Of a stretch of DNA of 64,000 bases, positions 60,201-64,000 are shown one piece after another; the stretch's first letter is position 1, and every line of letters begins with the position of its first letter. Source of the stretch: Montifringilla adamsi (Eukaryota > Chordata > Aves > Passeriformes > Passeridae); the NCBI GenBank assembly GCA_017590115.1, contig JAGGNK010008892.1, positions 4,223,383-4,287,382 on the forward strand, in the 5' to 3' direction. The translations under genes and the position numbers were made by a program. The notes beneath the pieces were generated by a model. That model was not told the DNA's origin, made no database searches, and was given only the letters and a program-made list of their open reading frames with translations.

Positions 60201-63200
60201 TGCAGTATTTAACTATAGTAAAAGTAAGCCTGTGCTAATGATTTCTAGTTTAGACAGGGTAAATCACCTGCCTTAGTTAAAATTTTCCTTATTTTGCCTT
60301 CTAGACTGGAAATTTTGCTGTCCATTTTGGGTTTACAGAAAGGCTGGGACAGAAAGCACATGCTAGGGACACAAGGGGTTTTCACGAGGAGTGACAAAAT
60401 GGGGAGTGCAAGTGGGGCTTTAAAGCCTTCTGCATTTAGAGCTCTAGCCTATGCTAACCTTTCTTGTGATGCAACTTTTAAGAAACATTTAATAACCTAG
60501 GATGCTAGATGGGTGAAACCTGGTGTTTGCTTTTATTGTCTAATGTTACTTTCATTAAGCTCCAGTGCTGCACTTCTGAGACATATTTGTGGTTGCTTAA
60601 CCTGAATATAACTGAATTTACTCTTCCAGCCTTCTCAATTGAACTTATAAAAAATTCCCAGTCAGTTTAAGGCTCTCCAGGTCCCTCCTGCTTTCCTGGC
60701 TGAATGTTTCATTGCTATCTGCTCTCTCATTTATATAACTTGGCAGAGAGGATTTTCTCCACATTGGTGTGGGAGGGCTGCACAGCTGGGCTTGTGCTCA
60801 GAGCTCTGCATTTCTTATGCCTCCGGGTGCAGACTGGCACCACTGGAGCTGTCCCAGCACACATGAAGCTTTCTGATTTACCTGAGGTGCACAGATGAAA
60901 CTGTATTTTTCTTTGCATTACACCTGAAATGGCGTATTTCAGAGGGCTGTTTTAGAAGAGGCAGCCTTACCTGAGAGCATGAAGTCTAAACTGCCTCTTC
61001 CTCCTTCCTTTTCATGTGTTACTCATTTCATTAGGACAGACAGTAGCCTGAGAGACTCCTGTGACATGTTATCAGTGGAAGTAATTTTTTTTTTTACCAG
61101 CCCTGCTGACTCTCAGTGTTTCTGAGGATATGCATTTTTTCCTTTCTCTGCTGTTACCATCTAAGTAGCATGCATATATGGGGATGAAAAGAGTCTAAGG
61201 AAATAGTTCTTGGTAGTGAGAAAGGTGGTTGAACATAAAGGGGATGAATGCAGGAAGAAAAGGAGGGAAAAGGAATAAGAAGGTGACCAAGAAGCAGGTA
61301 AATCTGTATTTAACACAGGGAGGGAAGAAAACTAACAGAATCAAATTCATAAACTATGAACATTGTAAAGTATTGATAAATATAAAAGGTCAATATTACT
61401 GGATCAGTTCAGCTTTCTAAAAGGGAGAGACAATAAAACACTGATTTCATCCATCCCTGTGGGGGAGTGCCCCTCCTCTTGAGTGCGTAAACAGCATTTG
61501 TGGCTGTGAACCTATGTCCATAAATTGTAGAGGCAGCAGGAGTCATTATGACACTGTAGCCTGAACTCTGGTATATCATAGGCCATCACACTTCAGAATT
61601 GCTTTCTGTTTGCTTTAAAGCTTATCCTGAAGGAAATAAGATAACCTGGTTTGAGAAAATCTCCTTGAGTTTAAAAACATGTCTTAAATGTGAATCTGTT
61701 TGTTGCCAAAAGTAACTGTACTTACACTCACCTTTTCCTAATGGTAATCTGCTGTTCTTGTTTAGTGTTTCGTCATTTACTGCAAATAATGGGCTTAATA
61801 ATTAGATACAGAATTCTGGGAGTTCTTCCTGTAGAGCTTAACTGGGCCCCTACCAGCAGGGAGCAAGGGCTCTTTCTTTTCTGCAGTTACTGTGACTAGA
61901 GCAGCCTAATGGAAAACATGATAGTTTGGATCTGGAAGTCAAAACCAAACTACTTTATCTAGGTCTCTTGAGTATTTAATGGGGATAACTTGCAGTTTCT
62001 GATTTGTTGTATTGAGACTGGTGATTTGTTATTAACTGGACCTGTATCATAGCTATTTTTGTTTTGGAGGTTTTTTTGATAATGTTATTAAGGTTTTTAG
62101 TCCATAGGCATGAAGTAGTTGAAACTTGATAGCATTTGAGGAAAATCTTCCCACAGAGGAATATTTTATATGTGCATTGATAGCTAGCTGTGCAGCATTG
62201 GGGCCACCAGTTTCCCTGGGTCTTTTTCTGACTTGGAAGATCAAGAATTTGTTTCTGGACAAAACTAGACAACAGGTAATATTGGATTTGTCAGTATTGA
62301 GTTCTGAACCAAATATTTCTGGGCTATATATGATCCTTTCTTATTATATAGAAGGAATATATTTGTAAAAATAATTTGCATTTTCCTTTACTTTATGTGG
62401 CTGGGACCTACAAGGGTGAAGAAGTACAATGTTATTTTAGACTGATTGTGCATAGTGAAATGTATCAAAGTCCTTTCTGGTGCTTAAATGTGCTGTGCTT
62501 AAATGTGGTGCTTAAATGTGCTGTGGTAGAGTTAGAGTATGTTCTTTTTTGGGTTGAGGGGAAGGAAATAGAAATTGGGAGACTGAATGTAAGCCATTGA
62601 AAAGGAAAAGTAGAGGAATTACATTTATTACATGGATTACATTACATGAATTTGTTTAAAACAAAAAAAGCACAAAAAATCAACCATAATAAAAAGCACA
62701 TAAACTTTGCTATGGTGAATAAGTTTAAATTCTGAAAGATTTATTTAATTAAAAAATATTCCATTATGAAAATTAAAAAAATATTCCACATTATGTAGTG
62801 TGAGTGATGAGTATCTAAAATAATCACAGGTAGTGCAGAGAAAGGAACAGTAATCAGCAAATACCTTATTCTGTATTTGGAAAAGTTTCAGTTATGATGT
62901 CAAAATAATTCAGTAGCAGTGATTATAGAGTATCCTGCATGTGAAATGTGTACTGTATTCATGGGTCTTAAGCCTCTGAGACCTGAATATTTATTCCAAA
63001 AATATTTTTTAAAAGTAAAATAATTGATCTGTAAAATACCAGTTCTGATTTCTAGTGAAGTCTAGACAATGGAAAATAAAGGACAGTGCCAGTTAATAGC
63101 TGTGGCAGTGACACCCTTGGGGAAGGGGAAAGGTGGCACCGTGGATGATGTGTGCCATACATGCACCACTTTATTTGATTAAGAGCATGGAAGAGGTAAT

Positions 63201-64000
63201 GGGTGTAATGCTAGGAGCAGATAAAGGACACAGCTGTTAAAATTACCAGAAAGGTAATCAAGAGACAAATCAATCTGTGGGAAAATCAATCAGCCTGGAT
63301 TTTTTTTTAATCGCTTGTGAGGTGGGCTCATTTGGGTAATTGATTTCTTAATACAGCCTGTGGCAAATTCCTGCTTCTAGTAACAAAGAGCACTTCTTGC
63401 TTTGGAGCAGTAGCTCCGAATAGGGAGTTGAGAAACTTTTTAGGTGGTTAAGCATCTGCTCCCTCTAATTCTGTAGCTGAGAAAACTGGGCTGTACAAGT
63501 AGAGGAATATTCATGCATTGGATTTGCCTTGGATGTGACATTGGAGACCATTAACACAGTAAAGATTTATGGTTTTGTCCTTCGTGTTAAAAATAGCATT
63601 TCCTAGTAAACTTGGAAGTGTTGAGAAGGAGGCTATAAAAATGATGTGATATCTTACTTCCTAAGGTTGTGTACTTTAGGAGTGTCATAACTTGAGTAGA
63701 GAGACAAGGAAACTCACTCTACAGAGTTTATAGAAGTGAAGGTTAAGAGGGGAATTGAAGACAGTCTATAGATACTTGTTCAGGGAAGAGATCTGTGATT
63801 GTAGACTGCTCCTTAATCTTTTTGGAGCAGAAAATGTGTAATGAGGATTGATGACTGAAAGTGAAAGCTAGGCAAATTGAGACTTAAAATAAGGAACCCA
63901 TCTCTAAGTGTGGGTAATTAATCACTGGAACAATTTTTTTAGTTGGATAGAAGATTTTCCGTCACCTGGAGTCTCTAAATCATGGCTGAATGTCTCTCTA

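Larger units (their letters stand above)
1..64000 (+). other. NRXN3: NRXN3 locus, internal part (exons and introns)
   Basis: The whole window appears to lie inside neurexin-3. Three + strand exons in the right order, with matching split-codon phases, encode consecutive parts of the alpha-neurexin ectodomain (end of LNS3, EGF-B, start of LNS4, SS3 insert). Alpha-neurexins are presynaptic single-pass adhesion proteins that bind neuroligins, LRRTMs, cerebellins, dystroglycan and neurexophilins. Only alpha-type transcripts would contain these exons, because beta-neurexins begin further downstream. Very long introns are normal for this gene family. Neither the promoter, the signal peptide, the transmembrane segment nor the gene ends lie in the window. 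NRXN1 is the main alternative; the residues favour NRXN3. Confidence 0.92.
42048..64000 (+). other. NRXN3: NRXN3 intron after the SS3 microexon, partial (at least 22 kb)
   Basis: This starts at GTAAGT (42048). No sequence resembling the next LNS4 exon (expected KGPETL... and NEWHTVRVVRRG) is found up to the window end, so the intron continues beyond. It contains LTR pieces at 43155-43309, about 46400-46950 and 47332-47796, and simple repeats at 42128-42160 (T-rich), 42611-42665, 51481-51525, 53450-53527 and 58547-58594. In about 43310-46390, 47800-51470, 51530-53440, 53530-58540 and 60200-64000 I recognise no gene, RNA gene or interspersed repeat. A - strand open frame of 161 codons (43981-44466) has no family signature. 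Confidence 0.85.

Noticed and set aside
42048..64000. Search for the next NRXN3 exon (KGPETL..., NEWHTVRV)
   Set aside because: No frame in this region contains these motifs; the exon must lie beyond the window.
1..64000. CRISPR arrays, operons, bacterial insertion sequences, tRNA or rRNA genes
   Set aside because: The window is vertebrate intronic DNA; none of these structures was seen on either strand.

Overview
This is a stretch of a songbird (passerine) nuclear genome lying inside one very large neuronal gene, neurexin-3 (NRXN3), read on the + strand. The gene assignment rests on three exons whose translation carries neurexin-specific sequence: the end of the third LNS (laminin-neurexin-sex hormone binding globulin) domain, the complete EGF-B module, and the start of LNS4. 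Residue choices such as SRRTPFTAS and TGYWGRTC fit NRXN3 better than NRXN1. The songbird assignment rests on interspersed repeats: CR1 retroposon 3' ends (a bird/reptile family) and several solo LTRs of endogenous retrovirus types I recognise from passerine genomes.

Layout. Positions 1-195 are the end of an upstream intron. Exon A (196-579) is followed by a 33.7 kb intron. Exon B (34267-34470) is followed by a 7.55 kb intron. A 27-nt microexon (42021-42047) matches neurexin alternative splice site 3 (SS3). The remaining 22 kb is the start of another long intron, and the next coding exon is not in the window. Coding sequence totals 615 bases, about 1 percent of the window. No other protein-coding gene, RNA gene or complete transposon was recognised.

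The introns hold two CR1 3' ends plus two CR1-like pieces, three well supported LTRs, two less complete or less certain LTR pieces, several homopolymer and dinucleotide runs, a 17-bp tandem repeat, and a few GC-rich patches I could not classify. The better preserved LTRs all lie antisense to NRXN3.

How it works together. Exons A and B join in frame through split codons (G|AG = Glu). Exon B joins the microexon through G|AC = Asp, and the microexon ends one base into a codon. Inclusion or skipping both keep frame, so this window contains the decision point for an alternative extracellular insert of a presynaptic adhesion protein. The most interesting non-coding signals cluster there: a weak exon B donor, TG/TA repeats on both sides of the microexon, a 12-bp inverted repeat upstream, and a good-looking intronic polyadenylation signal after exon B. 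I found no clear sign of a previously undescribed system; the candidates are listed with modest scores.
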